From assembly GCA_029990175.1 (NCBI GenBank), contig JARKIP010000005.1:49217001-49281000 (forward strand): a DNA stretch of 64,000 nucleotides, in the 5' to 3' direction. Under the pieces are notes generated by a model. The model was not told the DNA's origin. It saw nothing but the letters and a program-made list of their open reading frames with translations, and made no database searches. Numbering within the stretch: position 1 is the first letter of the stretch; each line of letters opens with the position of its first letter. Source of the DNA: Petunia secreta (Eukaryota > Streptophyta > Magnoliopsida > Solanales > Solanaceae). This document shows, piece after piece, positions 21,679 to 33,229 of the stretch. The translations under genes and the position numbers were made by a program.

Positions 21679-24210
21679 TGACACGACCCGAGATCCGATT
21701 AGGCCGTGCGGGCACCCGATATCCTCCCCTAGACCCGTCGAGCGAACCCTAACCAATTAAATTAGGAAAATAAATATAATAATTCATAAATAAGGACAAG
21801 ACTTTAAAATAAAAACACAGAAACGCTGATACCTCTAAGCTGTACAAAAGAAAATACAGATGACTACCCAACATACTAGGTTTAGGGATATCCAGACTAG
21901 ACATGTAAGAGTACAAGAGAAGACAGATACCTCCTGAAGGGAGCAAAATGCCACTGAAATACTAAACAATAAACTGGTGGCCATCCGGAATGAAAGTTGG
22001 CTCACCCTGACAGCTGAAGTCGTCTTTGCTCCTTCACAACGTGGCGAACTCAATCCTGGAGCGAACATGCTGAAACAAAATAGATAGACAAGAAACAAAC
22101 AACAAACAAGGGTGAGTCAAAAGGACTCAATAAATGGGGCAGACTAGCCACCTCAAAGAATAGGATAGCTAGCTAGGGAGAAGAAACAAATAAACCAAAT
22201 TCCTCTTATTTAAATTATAAAAAAAAATAGAGCCAGATAATAACCGAAAACATGTAAGAAATTATTATCTCAACTAGGGATGTGAGCCAGAAACATATCA
22301 ACAAATAAGCAATGCACGTAGAAGCAGAACAGTAGTTATGTACCTCAAGTCTACACAATGGTAAGAAATGAAATGAAATGAAATGAAATATGATGCAAAG
22401 GGTCGCATGTGCCCGTAATCCCATCTCGAAGCGGAATACTCCTGCATTCGAAGGGAATCCATTCTGATAACCAACTGGAGCGGAATACTCCTGCTCCTGG
22501 GGTGGAATACTCCTGCACCCGATATAATATAAACCAGAGGCGGAATACTCCTACACTCTCCTGGGGCGGAATACTCCTGCAGCCGATATAATGTAAAGCT
22601 GAGGCGGAATACTCCTGTACTCAGTATCTGACATAAGAGCGGAATACTCCTTCTCCTGGGGCGGAATACTCCTGCACCCAATATGATATAAAGCAGAGGC
22701 GGAATACTCATGCACTCTCCTGGGACGGAATCCTCCTACCCTCAATATGATACAATGGAGCGGAATACTCCTGCTCCTGGGGCGAAATACTCCTGCACCC
22801 AATATGATATGCAATATAATGCATATGAATGCAATGTGATGCAATAATAACCCTTCACCGGCGCGGGACTCTCATCGAAAGTCGGGAAGTAGATGCCAAC
22901 TCACAACCAGAGTACAATGCTCAGATCCTCAATGCAATACCAACAACAGGACATAACATATAATATACAATGTAAATCCAAAGTTAAGGCGTAACGAGTA
23001 CGCCTATCGGCAGCTACACACGTAAGGAACACGTGGTAGAAAATCCATGAGGCCAGGTGCCTCCAAAGAAATGGATATAATCACTTATCTTGTTCCAAAG
23101 CTAGCATTGCTAATCAACAACCGTTTTATCCTTTGGTTTCATTGCCAAACGATCCCACTCTATTCAATAAGTAGAAAAATATATCAAATTACACTAAAGG
23201 TTTCATTCCTCACATCTTAGGGCAATCCGATTAGGAACCTGATACCCTATTCGCATACACAATATGCAGGCCAGGCCTATGTACAGGGTTTATGGTCACA
23301 TAACCAAACCCTAAATAAATTACATTTATATGTTGCCCATAACTCACTGAGTACGAATATATAATCAATTCCATTATCGGGGTCCAATTGACCCTTTAAA
23401 TTATCAGTTGATCTTATTAAAACGATGTTTAATATCCCAATTTTTACCGTCAAAATATATTTAAACACACATAATAAACTAAAATATTAGATTAAGATCA
23501 TTACCTAAATGTTTCTGGGTAAAAATTCTATCTTTTCTCCGGCTCTTTTCTCATTTTCTGACATTTTTTCTACATTTCTTTTCTTATTACGTTCTTTGTT
23601 TCTCATTTCGTTCATGTTTCTGTTTCGTTTGCTAGTTAGGCTAAGTATTATCTTAGCCACCGCCTAACTTTTCTTTCTTTTACTTTTTTATTTTATTTTC
23701 TTTTCTCTTTTTTTTTTATAATTTATTTTCGTGACGAAAATTAAAACGGTACCCTACGATATTCGAAATAATTCCAAATTTTGCATACAAGTTATAAAAA
23801 ATATATGTAACACACTCGCTAAAGCGGATCTCAAATCGGACTCCCTATCTCAATATGCAAATTAAATGGAAAAAAATGTCAAATTATTTAACTTTCGGCA
23901 TTTTAGCGGAAACTAGCCGAACAACATCGAAATTCACTTTCGAAAAATCACAAAAGTCACAAATAATCATACGAAGCTAACGGCGCTTTCGGATTTCGAA
24001 TCAGAGCTCATTCGCCAAAACCGAGCTCGAAAATCTCTTTTTATATTTATCGACAATAAAAACTGAAATCTTCTTCCGATACATACCAAACGAGGTCTGA
24101 TTTAGCTCAAATTTTACAGACAGGTTCTAATAGACCGTACAAATATTTTAAAATTATCGACACGCCAATCGGAGTCCTAATTTCTGAAACGACTGACCGA
24201 GGTCGTTTCA
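21679..24210 (-). repeat. E5 5' LTR
   Basis: 2,532 bp. It includes about 590 bp (about 23310-23900) absent from the 3' LTR, with a long pyrimidine-rich run at 23655-23740. Confidence 0.9.
22432..22800 (-). repeat. Short-motif array in E5 5' LTR
   Basis: About 12 copies of GGCGGAATACTCCTGC, collinear with the 3' LTR array but with its own base changes and one extra unit (near 22645). Confidence 0.85.
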
Positions 24211-25000
24211 ACTAGGTTCGTTAACTTCTACGGGGATCATTGAATCCATCCCGTGGATGAGAGAAAATAGAGTTTCACCCATATAATACTTTTCAGTAAT
24301 GTGCATCGCCCATAAAACCCCGGGCAGCTCATCGAGCCAGGGGCCTTTTGCTTCATCTAGCCTTTTCTTAATATTTTCGATGATTATTCTATTCGAGGAT
24401 TCAGTTTGCCCATTTGTACTTGGATGGTATGGGGTTGACACTACTCTCTTTATACCCATCTTTTGAGAAAAATTGTGACATTGCCGATAAACTAAGGGCC
24501 ATTTTTACAAGTTATTTCTCTTAGGACACCGAACCGGCAGGCGATGTTCTACAAAATGAAGCTAATTACTTTTTTCTACGTAATTTGAGCAAAACATGCT
24601 GCTTCTACCCATTTAGTGAAGTAATTAGTGAGCATAAGTGTGAACTGAACAATGCCTTTAACCATGGGGAATTGGCCCAATTATGTCCATCCCCCATTTC
24701 ATAAACGGCCATGATGACACTACCGAATGTAGAGGTTCAGCATGTTGATGAATCATTTGAGCTTGTCAAACTTGTGACATCTTTTCACAAAGGCCTTAGC
24801 ATCTGTGCTGATATTTGGCCAATAGTAGCCTGCTCGAAGTAATTTACACACAAGAGCTTTTCCTCCCGAGTGGTTTCCACACTCGCCCTCGTGCACTTCT
24901 CTCATTACATACTCGATCTGTCCCGGACATAAACACTTGGCCATCGGGCTGTAGTACAACCTCTTGTACAATTGCCCCCGAATCATTGACTATGGAACTG
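24211..25000 (-). pseudogene. E4 integrase N-terminal and core part
   Basis: Minus strand 24986-24753 carries the zinc-binding region (EVHEGECGNHSGGKALVCKL, then a KRCHKFDKLK remnant of the CC half). 24459-24211 carries the end of the core (STPYHPSTNGQTESSNRII, with the catalytic Glu, then PGVLWAMHITEKYYMGETLF). The part between is frame-broken. The text stops at PVEVNEPS, where E5 was inserted, and continues at 16778. Confidence 0.8.
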
Positions 25001-27650
25001 CTTGTATTCTAAGCTTTTTGGCCTCCTTCTTTTCTACTGGTAGAGTCCATGAGTCTAGATAAGAAATGAACTTGGTATACCAGTCCCAAGTGATACTCAC
25101 TGAATTTACCTCTAGTTTAATCCTCTCTATAGCAGATGTAAGTAGACGAAGCACCGAATCAGCCCCAAAGTTCTCTTCTTTGATGGCAGAGCCTAAATTG
25201 GCTAAGGCATCTACTTCAGCATTTTCATCTTGAGGGACTTGTTTAACTTTCCACTCCTGAAAACTTGGCCATAATTTGTTGGATCCAAGCTAAGAACTGT
25301 TTCTTCCTAGGTTCCCGAGTCGAATAGTCCCCGAGTATTTGATTACCACTAGTTGTGAACCACTCCTCAACTCAACTCTTTCTACTCCTAGTTCCTTAGC
25401 TAGCTCTAACCTTGCTATTGCAGCCTTGTATTATGCCTCGTTGTTGATCACTTGCTTAAACCTATTGAAGTGCCTCACTCTTTCCCCTGTAGGAGCTACT
25501 AAAACTATACCAAGTCTCGAGCCCCTTGAACTAGTAGCCCCATGAGTATAGAATATCCAAATCCCAGAGGTTGGTCCCTTAGATATTAAATTTTCCTTCT
25601 CCGCCTCAGGGAGTATCTTGGCTCTGAAATCAGCCATGAAGTCCGCTAATACTTGGGATTTTATGGTTGTGCTAGGCCTATAAGTGATGTCATATTCACT
25701 CAGCTTGACTGCGCGCTTAGACAACCTTTCTGACAGCTCAGACTTATTCAATATATATTTCTTAAAGGGAAGGTAGTAACTACGACTATGCAATCAAATT
25801 GAAAGTAAGGCCGAAGTTTACGAGCAATAACAACTAAGGCGAGTGCCAATTTCACTAAATGGGGGTACCTGGTTTCAACATCGAGGAGTGTGTTGCTCAC
25901 ATAATATACTGGCTGATGTTTTCCATCCTCCTCTCAAACCAGGAATACGCTCACGGCCACCTCCGATACGGTCAAGTAGACCAAGAGCCTTTCTCCATCT
26001 TTTGGCTTGGCAAGCAACGGTGCGTTAGCCAATAATGTTCTAATACTTTCAAAGTTTTTCTGCAGTCCAGGGTCCACTCGAAGGCAGTGTTCTTCTTCAG
26101 GACTGAGAATAATTTGTGGTATTGCTTCGAGGAACTCAAGATAAATCTACTCCATACAGCCATTCGGCCAGTTAAGTGTTGAACTTCCTTAGTCCCCAAG
26201 AGAACCTCAGGTATTTCTTTAATGGCCCTGGTCTTTTCAGGGTTCGCCTCGATGGCTCGCTAAAAGACGATGAATCCCAAAATTTTTCCCGAACCGAGTC
26301 CAAATGTACACTTCTCGGGGTTCAACTTCATGTTATACTGCCTTAGGATGACAAAAACTTCCCTCAAGTGGTTTAGATGATCCTCCATCCGAACCGACTT
26401 TACTAGCATGTCATCTACATACACCTCTATTGATTTCCTGATGTAATCCTTGAACATGCAACACACTAACCTTTGGTATGTCGCCCCGATATTTTTGAGA
26501 CTGAAGGGCATCATTTTGTAGCAATATGTGCCTCGGTCAGTGATGAAGGAGGTTTTTTTTCAATCCTTCGGGTCCATCAGGATCTGATTGTAACCTGAGT
26601 ATGCATCCAAAAAGGTCAATAGTTTATGCCCAGCTTTGGAGTCTATTAACCTATCTATTTGTGGCAACGAATATGAATCCTTGGGGCAAGCCTTATTTAG
26701 ATCCGTATAGTCCACACATATCCTCCATTTTCCATTCTTTTTTGGCACGACCATAACGTTGGCGAGCCATTAGGGATATTTAACTTCCCTTACGAAGCCG
26801 TTGTCTTGCAACTTCTTTATTTCCTCCTCGATTACTTTTCTCTTGATGCCAGCATGTTGCCTTTTCTTTCACTTCACCAGAGGGTGGTGAGGATCCACGT
26901 TGAGTAATTGATTCATAATCTTCAGGTCGATCCCAACCATATCAGGGTGGGACCAAGCAAAGCAATCGTCCCTTGACTTAAATAATGCAACTATAGCCCT
27001 TTTTGACTCTGGGTCTAACTCTGAGCTAACGAACACCTTTCTATCTGGAAACTCTTTCGATAGTGCAAAGGATTCCAGCTAATTGATGGTTGAGTCATTG
27101 GCTTTTTATTTTCGAGGCTCTTGAATACGAACCGGGATCTTTTCTACCACGCCTTTTTGGGGATCCATTTCAAGAGCCGGACCCTCTCCTTCTTCAGATC
27201 CCGGGTACATTGATTGCTATTTTGAAGGTCTACTCGGGACGACTCCACTCTTCATAGCAACTGAATAGCACTCTCTGGCTATTCGCTGCTCGCCTCGAAT
27301 CAACTGAATTCCCCAAGGAGCAGGGAATTTAATGACTTGGTGAAGAGTGCATGGCACAGCCTCCATCGAATGTATCCAAGGCCACCCCGAGGATGACATT
27401 ATAGGCTATGTTCTTGGGCATTACTTAGAACATGGTTTCTTTAACAACTCCATCTGCATATGTAGTGAGTGTAATCTCACCCAATGTTTTCTCACTAGAT
27501 AGTTGAAGCCAGTCAAAATGGTTACCTTCGGGACGATAAGGTCCTTCAACCACATCTTTTTCACTGCTCCCAGGGTCAATCAGAACTCGTTTGATGTCCG
27601 AGTCATTGATTCTCAGCATAATAAGTATCATGATTGGGAAACATCATCCC
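25001..27650 (-). pseudogene. E4 protease, RT, RNase H and second RNase H-like domain
   Basis: In minus order, the protease remnant is at 27631-27425 (INDSDIKRVLIDPGSS, where the family usually has D-GSS). RT is at 26754-26560 (VPKKNGKWRICVDYTDLNKA, CPKDSYSLPQIDRLIDS) and 26514-26260 (MMPFSLKNIGATYQRLV, with the catalytic box YVDD). RNase H is near 26199-25800, shifted in frame. 25793-25431 holds the end of the first RNase H plus an added domain (GIWIFYTHGATSSRGSRLGI, VINNEA), the archaeal-type RNase H typical of Tat elements. In that domain the usual VDG reads THG. Multiple frameshifts mean no active Pol. Confidence 0.8.
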
Positions 27651-29464
27651 AGCATAGTCTTTATCATCGAAGATAATTTCTTAACCCGATCTTCTAGTTC
27701 AGGTTCTTTTCTCCATCGTAATAGAGAGCTTTGTGAACTTATTTACAGCTGTAAAGTTCACGTCGTTCACCTCCGAACCCCCTGTTATAATATTAGCAAC
27801 CCTTTTGGGGGATGGGGCTTTTGGCCATTATCCATCCCCTATATTTTTCGCAAAACTTTGCTTTTCTTCATCAGTTAAGAATTCCTTCAATATGCCCTTC
27901 TTCAGCAGATGGGCCACCTAGAGACGTAATGCCTTACAGTCTTCGGTGAGGTGCCCGTAGTCCGCATGTAAGTCACAATACAGGTTATGATCCCTCTTCC
28001 CAAGGGTTGTTCTTATATCCTTTAGGAGTCTCACCCCTGGTCGGTCATTCTCTTCAGCGTGCTCACAACCTATGCGCTCGACACAATAAAATCGCTTTCA
28101 GAGATACGAGGCAAATCCTTCTCCTTAGACACAAAAGAAGGCCCCATGGTATTCTTTTGATTAGCGTTAGTGCTAACCTTTCCTTCGAGCCATTGCCTCA
28201 CGTGCTGCCCCCCGAGCCTTTGACTTACATGTTTCTTTTGGAAACTGTATGGGTCGTATCAGCCCTTAGAGTATCCCCGTGGCGCATCAGCGCTTCGGGA
28301 TGACTCTTATATCCAGAATTCCTACCCGCCGATCTCCATTCAGCTTCCTCCAACCTGACTTTAGCAGTGGTTCTATCATGCAATTCATCCAAAGTTCTAG
28401 CTTGCCAATGTTGGAGATCTTTCTTCAACTCAACAGCAGCCTCGAAGTTACTAGCAATGATATTCCTTTCGAACGCATAATTTCAAGATTATCATCCATG
28501 GTAGGTAACTCCATTCTCTCCGCTTGGAAGTGCTCGAGGAAACCTCTAAGAGGCTCTCGATACCATTGCTTAATTTTAAATATAGCCTCCTTTTACTTGA
28601 GGATCTTCTGTGCCCCAGTATGAGCTTTGATGAACAAGTCAGCTAATTCATCAAAATTCGAGATAGACTCGGAGGGTAGATGCATATATTAACGTAATGC
28701 TCCTTTCTCAAGGGTGTCACCAAATTTCTTTAGAAACATAGACTCCTTCTCAAGCGGGCTCAGTTTATTGCTTTTCACCATGCCCTTGTATTCAGCCACG
28801 TGATTAGATGGGCCAGACGTGCAGTCATACTTCTTCAGGATCTGCAGCTTGAAATGTTTCGGAATGGGAGCTGAGGCTGCTTCAGGTTTGTAAACTTGCT
28901 GCATCACTTTTCAATATCCAAAACCATTTGAGTCTTCCTGACCAGGGGACATTTTCGAGCCGTTTTTCGAATTGGGCCTCAAAATCTCTCTTCTACTTCT
29001 CGAAGTCTGATGAGACGCTTGTTTCTGCCACCGTAGGAACTACTCAAAAAGGCGGAATGCCATGTGGAGCAGCCCTGAGCCACCAGACACAACACCATTT
29101 AGAAGTCCCCCTATTGTTGCGCCCAGAGGAACAAAGGTCAGGATGCTTCCATTAGGAGCCACGGGTGGAGTGTTGGCGGGAGTGGTATTCGTTCTCATGT
29201 TACCTAAGATGGTTTGTAACGAACTACGCAACTCGGCGTTAATCCTGCTTTGTTCAGCGAGTTGCCTTGAAACTTGTTGCATGGAGTTCATAACAATGCA
29301 TTCCAAGCGTCATTTGACCCCGATGAAGAGGGGTCAGCTGGAGGTGGAGGTACAAACGCTCCATCGACGGGAGGATGTGGAGGTATAAATGCTCTATCGA
29401 CAGCGTTAGTCTGACCGTCGGGGCGTTGTTGATTCCCATCAACACTATCATTATTATCAACCAT
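27651..29464 (-). pseudogene. E4 gag
   Basis: A likely start ATG lies at 29464 (minus), giving MVDNNDSVDGNQQRPDGQTN. A proline-rich stretch follows, then QQVSRQLAEQSRINAELRSS at about 29300. The capsid-like area is near 28907-28690 (KKYDCTSGPSNHVAEYKGMV, LEKESMFLKKFGDTLEKGA), and downstream Arg/Glu-rich text is at 28428-28225. Frames break several times. It starts about 70 bases after the PBS, a short leader compared with E1-E3. Confidence 0.7.
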
Positions 29465-29530
29465 TGTTGAGAATCAGAGAGGAGAACGTGAGCAAACGTG
29501 TCGCACAACTTTGGAACTACGCGTAATTGC

Positions 29531-29552
29531 ATGATCCCCACAGACGGCGCCA
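29531..29552 (-). other. E4 primer-binding site
   Basis: On the minus strand the first bases are TGGCGCCGTCTGTGGGGATC, three bases from the LTR. TGGCGCC is the usual start of the PBS in Tat and Athila elements. Confidence 0.85.
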
Positions 29553-29555
29553 AAT

Positions 29556-30127
29556 TGTATTAGCCTAAATCAGATTAGGATAACAATTAAATTTATACGG
29601 GATTTACAAGCAATTTATTGTATCAAAGTTGATAAAGATAAAATGAATTAATAGCAATAGAATGAACAATATAAGCACACAGTAAATGATTTCAACATAA
29701 GCCTTGAGATGAAAATTTGACAAGGTTTTGCCTCTCTATTTGTGAATGCCTTTATAAAATAAAATGAAGGATATTTATAAGCTATTAATTGAAGACAATC
29801 AAGGGCAGTAACTAGCCCACACCTCTATGTCCAGATAATGGTCTGCCCATGATCTCCCTCATTGAATGCTGAGATTGTGGGTGGAAATTGTGGGACGTCT
29901 CTTGCGTTGGAGCTAAACCGCTTTCCCGAGGCTAAGATTGTTTTGCCTCGGGATGATGAGCTGCTTGTTCTCCGAGGCGATCTGATCTCGTGGCTGACAA
30001 ATGATTCTGATCTTGAAGCTTCACCTCAGGGACCACGTTACCAGCTTCGTATCGTAGGTTTTGCTCGATACATCTCGAACCCTACGTTCAACCCGCCACA
30101 TGTGCAAGCTATATTTTACCTAATACA
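29556..30127 (-). repeat. E4 5' LTR
   Basis: 572 bp, starting TGTATTAG and ending CTAATACA (8-bp perfect inverted termini). It is followed by TSD AAAGG. A plus-strand ORF (29862-30182) crosses its right end. Confidence 0.92.
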
Positions 30128-30280
30128 AAAGGTATACTATATTACAGATAATAAATTTCAAAAATATTCATTTCCTTTTTAAACTCATGAAATATTTGAC
30201 ATTACAAATAATAAATTTCAAAAATATTCATTTCCTTTTTAAACTCATGAAATATTTGACTTTTTTACTCCTCTATGTTC
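30128..30280. mobile_element. Right half of the MITE-like repeat split by E4
   Basis: Continues the interrupted small repeat of 11962-12133 (AAATTTCAAAAATATTCATT, then TTTTTAAACTCATGAAATAT). The style is that of the 3' part of Stowaway-like plant MITEs. Confidence 0.4.
30141..30260. repeat. 60-bp tandem duplication
   Basis: 30141-30200 and 30201-30260 are the same 60 bp, with one mismatch (ATTACAGATA against ATTACAAATA). The near identity makes this a recent event. Confidence 0.97.
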
Positions 30281-30417
30281 TTTTGAGAGGGATAGTTTGG
30301 AAAATCTTCAGTGGCGTCATGTAGTATTTTGTAGTATTGACTATACTCCTAAAATATAGGTGTTTAGGGTGATAATAAGGTATAAAAAAGAATGTACTAT
30401 GGAGAATTAGGGCAACC

Positions 30418-32703
30418 ATGGCTACCACGCCTCATTCCTAGTCCCAAGTTGTGGGAGGGCCTTCAAATAACACTACATATGCTTCCTTTTTATACCCTAC
30501 CACTAAACCAATACAAAAAACTCAACTAAATCCTGTTAATTTGCTACATGGTGATCTTACAATTACTTTTACTATGGAGGAGCTTGCTGAATTCATAATT
30601 GAAGAGGGTTTACATCAAGCTCTTGTGATGAAATTCTGACAAGATCAACTAGATATGCAAGAACTATGCAAGGTACTGCCTAAATTTTTTGAAACCCAAG
30701 GAAGATGCTTAATGGGATTTCTTGCTCGTCGACATATTCTAATGAGGTTTGATAATTATGAGGACTATGTGAAGGAAGCCGCTAAATCTGTACAATATTT
30801 ACCGTTTAAAGGTGAACAATTGCATATTAGGGTTTTTCCATGGCCTAGAAGTTTTCATTCGAAAGAGGAGACAACTAGGGCATTTGTTTGGATTTCTTTG
30901 CCTAAATTATCTCCAATGTTATTTTCCAAAATATCTCTTCTATCTATTGCTTCAGCAGTTAGCAAACCAATTGCTATTGAAGCAGTTGGCAAACCAATTG
31001 TTATTGATAGGGCAACCCAGGAGAAATCAAGACCTAGCACGGCTAGAGTTAAGGTTGAAGTTGATCTCATGGATAAACTGCCAGTCGTGTTTGAGTTCAA
31101 TTTTTGGATACAAAATCTCGAAAGGTTATGGAAGAATTTCAAGAAATTATTTTTGATAATTTGCTGTTATACTGTGATTTTTGTAAACATCAAGAATATG
31201 ACGAAAGTTCATGTCTTTTAGTTATGGAAAAGAATGGTAAGAATCTTATTAAGGAAGAAGATACCCTCGCTTAAATGATGCTAATGAAGAAAAATTTCAA
31301 GGTGACTTGAGACAACTTTTAAATGAATAATTGTAGTAGCACATCAGGGAGTAAACAATTTAGGTGATAGAGCTATTGCATCGGCGCCTAAAAAACTGGT
31401 TCCTGCAGCTGGTGCAACTATTAGTTTTGCTGAGTCGAGGAGTCAAGATATTCCTAAAGAACATGAGACTTTAACACTGATTGGGGCGGTATTTACGAAA
31501 ATTTTTCAGCCTGAGGAGTTAATCGCTACAGGTGCTGAATTGTCGAATGATAGGATTCGCATGGAAGCTGCATCATGGGAAAAAAGGGTAGGTTGTTTCA
31601 ATTGATGGGGTCGATCATCTAGCTGTGATGGACGGAAAATCTAGACAACAACGTGTTTTGGTTACTGATGCAGCATATGCATATCTACCTAGCCCTACTT
31701 CAGGAAGGAATATCCACGAGGATAACTTAATGGTTGTTGAACCATCAGACGGGAATATGGACAAGCAGCAAATTCAAAAAAGCTCAGATATCATGAGGGT
31801 TAAGAATTCTGGGAATAATGCTTCTATTTCTAATGTGAATCACTCAAGTTTTCTTTCATGTTAAAATGCTTTTGAGGTGCTGTCTTCAGATAAATAAATC
31901 AACGCCTTCAGGTTGACAAAACTCAGGCGAAGGGAACCCAAGTTAATGTTTCTGGTTATAAGGAGCTTGAGATGCAATTAGTTGTTGTCGGGATGATCGA
32001 AATAGCTCCTCGGCACCTACAGTTTCTAAATTATTTTACAGCCTGGTGCGTCTCAAATTCTGAAGAGTTCTAATCCCATTAATTCTGATGGAATTGGAAT
32101 TATTTCAGCAGCAATTAAAGAGACTCAAGGTAAAAGGATCGAACAACCATTGGCGACCTTTAATACTTTGGTACAAGAGGTTCCATCACAAACTGAATTT
32201 CAAGAGCAATTATTCTCTACTAATCAAGAGGAGGATAAGGTGATAAAACTGCTCTTAGATGGACCGATATAGTGGATGAAGATAAGGAGCATGCTGGACA
32301 TGAACATCTATTGGAACAGGTCCAACATGGGCAGATTACAAGGGCTCTAAGTCCTGGTACATACAAGGTTTGTGGTTTGGAAAATACCTTCGCCACTGGC
32401 AAGTTGAAGAAGAAAAAGAATACTTCCCCAACCGATGATGAGTTACTTGAACAACTAGATTTGCATGATACTAGGGGGTTACTCGACAGATAAAATTTTA
32501 TTATGGAGGATGAAACAGAGGTGTTAGCCTATTCTCCCATTAGAGTTTTTGGCAATGAAGGTAAAGAGGAGTCCACTGCTCATAATTCTCCCAGAAAGAT
32601 TGAAGAAAACACTGCAAAAAGAAAACCAAAGGAAAAGAAGCAAGTGACGGTTACAAGAGTGCAACCAGTGCGGAATTCTAAAACTATTGGTTCATACAAA
32701 TGA
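30418..32703 (+). pseudogene. LINE ORF1-type protein (DUF4283-like), decayed, without RT
   Basis: From ATG 30418 a single frame runs to 31221 with stops near 30439 and 30637. It reads NLLHGDLTITFTMEELAEF, GRCLMGFLARRHILMRFDNY, ETTRAFVWISLPKLSPMLFS and RPSTARVKVEVDLMDKLP. This matches the layout of plant DUF4283 proteins that form ORF1 of many L1-type LINEs. A frameshift near 31108 moves the reading to a frame with CDFCKHQEYDESSC, a CCHC-like finger in which the expected His is Tyr. A 27-bp duplication (about 30955-31008) repeats KPIAIEAV/KPIVIDRA. Later fragments to 32703 are Ser/Glu/Lys-rich. No endonuclease or RT follows, so this is an ORF1-only relic. Confidence 0.65.
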
Positions 32704-33086
32704 GTTTTCAAGTGATTTTGGATAGAGTGTATGACCAAGATAGAGAGCCAAATGTGAGTTTTAGTCAAGTTAGAATTTTAGGGCCTTTTCTTATATTAAG
32801 TTATGTCACTTGTAAAAGAAAGTGTGGATTTTATAATTCCACTTTCTTTCTGGCTTATATTTTCTCTCATTACATAAGTGTCATCTTTTGTAATATCATC
32901 ACAGGGTATGTTATAAACTCTGTGATAATCATAGAGTATTTAGTTCTCTCTAGTTCTTATTTATTACATGCTTGCTAGATGTGGAATTTTTCCTCGATAG
33001 GATGATGTAAGGTATGGTTTGACTCTCCTTATTTTGTATTGTCCTCATTGAGGGATTTTTATTTTATTATTAATAATTTAAAAAAA
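32704..33086 (+). other. Probable LINE 3' region with A-rich end
   Basis: Non-coding, T-rich. It ends GAGGGATTTTTATTTTATTA followed by TTTAAAAAAA, like a LINE 3' end. If this belongs to the ORF1 relic, the endonuclease/RT frame was lost from between them. Confidence 0.4.
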
Positions 33087-33106
33087 GTCACTAGGCGCCT
33101 AGTGAC
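33087..33106. repeat. Perfect 20-bp palindrome
   Basis: GTCACTAGGCGCCTAGTGAC reads identically on both strands, directly after the A-rich end of the LINE-like sequence. Confidence 0.95.
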
Positions 33107-33229
33107 CTTGGCTTTAAAAAAGGTATAAAAAGATTGAAAAAGTTAAAATAAGCAAAAATCTCGAGTACCTTGGCATTTTCAATTACTTTATTTATCGGCA
33201 CTTGTTATTTTTTCTTTTACATTCTTCTC

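Larger units (their letters stand above)
16779..24210 (-). mobile_element. E5: pol-less LTR element with very long LTRs, nested in E4 integrase
   Basis: LTRs at 16779-18694 (1,916 bp) and 21679-24210 (2,532 bp) start TGACACGACC and end GGTCGTTTCA. The flanking 5-mers ACCAG (16774-16778) and ACTAG (24211-24215) look like a TSD with one mutation. An iMet-type PBS lies at 21665-21676 (minus) and a PPT-like CTAAGTGGAGGAGAA at 18695-18709 (minus). Only about 3 kb lies between the LTRs. It holds gag-like text but no protease, RT or integrase that I can recognise, so the element would depend on enzymes from elsewhere. The two LTRs match closely except for about 590 bp present only in the right copy. 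Confidence 0.9.
12139..30127 (-). mobile_element. E4: Tat-type Ty3/gypsy element with antisense ORF, split by E5
   Basis: The LTRs at 12139-12662 and 29556-30127 begin TGTATTA and end AATACA. The TSD AAAGG lies at 12134-12138 and 30128-30132. Element orientation is minus. The PBS (TGGCGCC type) abuts the right-hand LTR, and a G-rich PPT abuts the left-hand one. In minus order there is gag (from 29464), protease, RT with YVDD, RNase H, a second RNase H-like domain and integrase. A plus-strand (antisense) ORF region then lies before the 3' LTR. The extra RNase H-like domain plus the antisense ORF are characteristic of the Tat/Retand/Ogre group. Without the nested E5 it measures about 10.5 kb. 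LTR divergence over one 190-bp stretch is about 9% and coding parts carry many frameshifts, so it is an old, dead copy. Confidence 0.9.
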
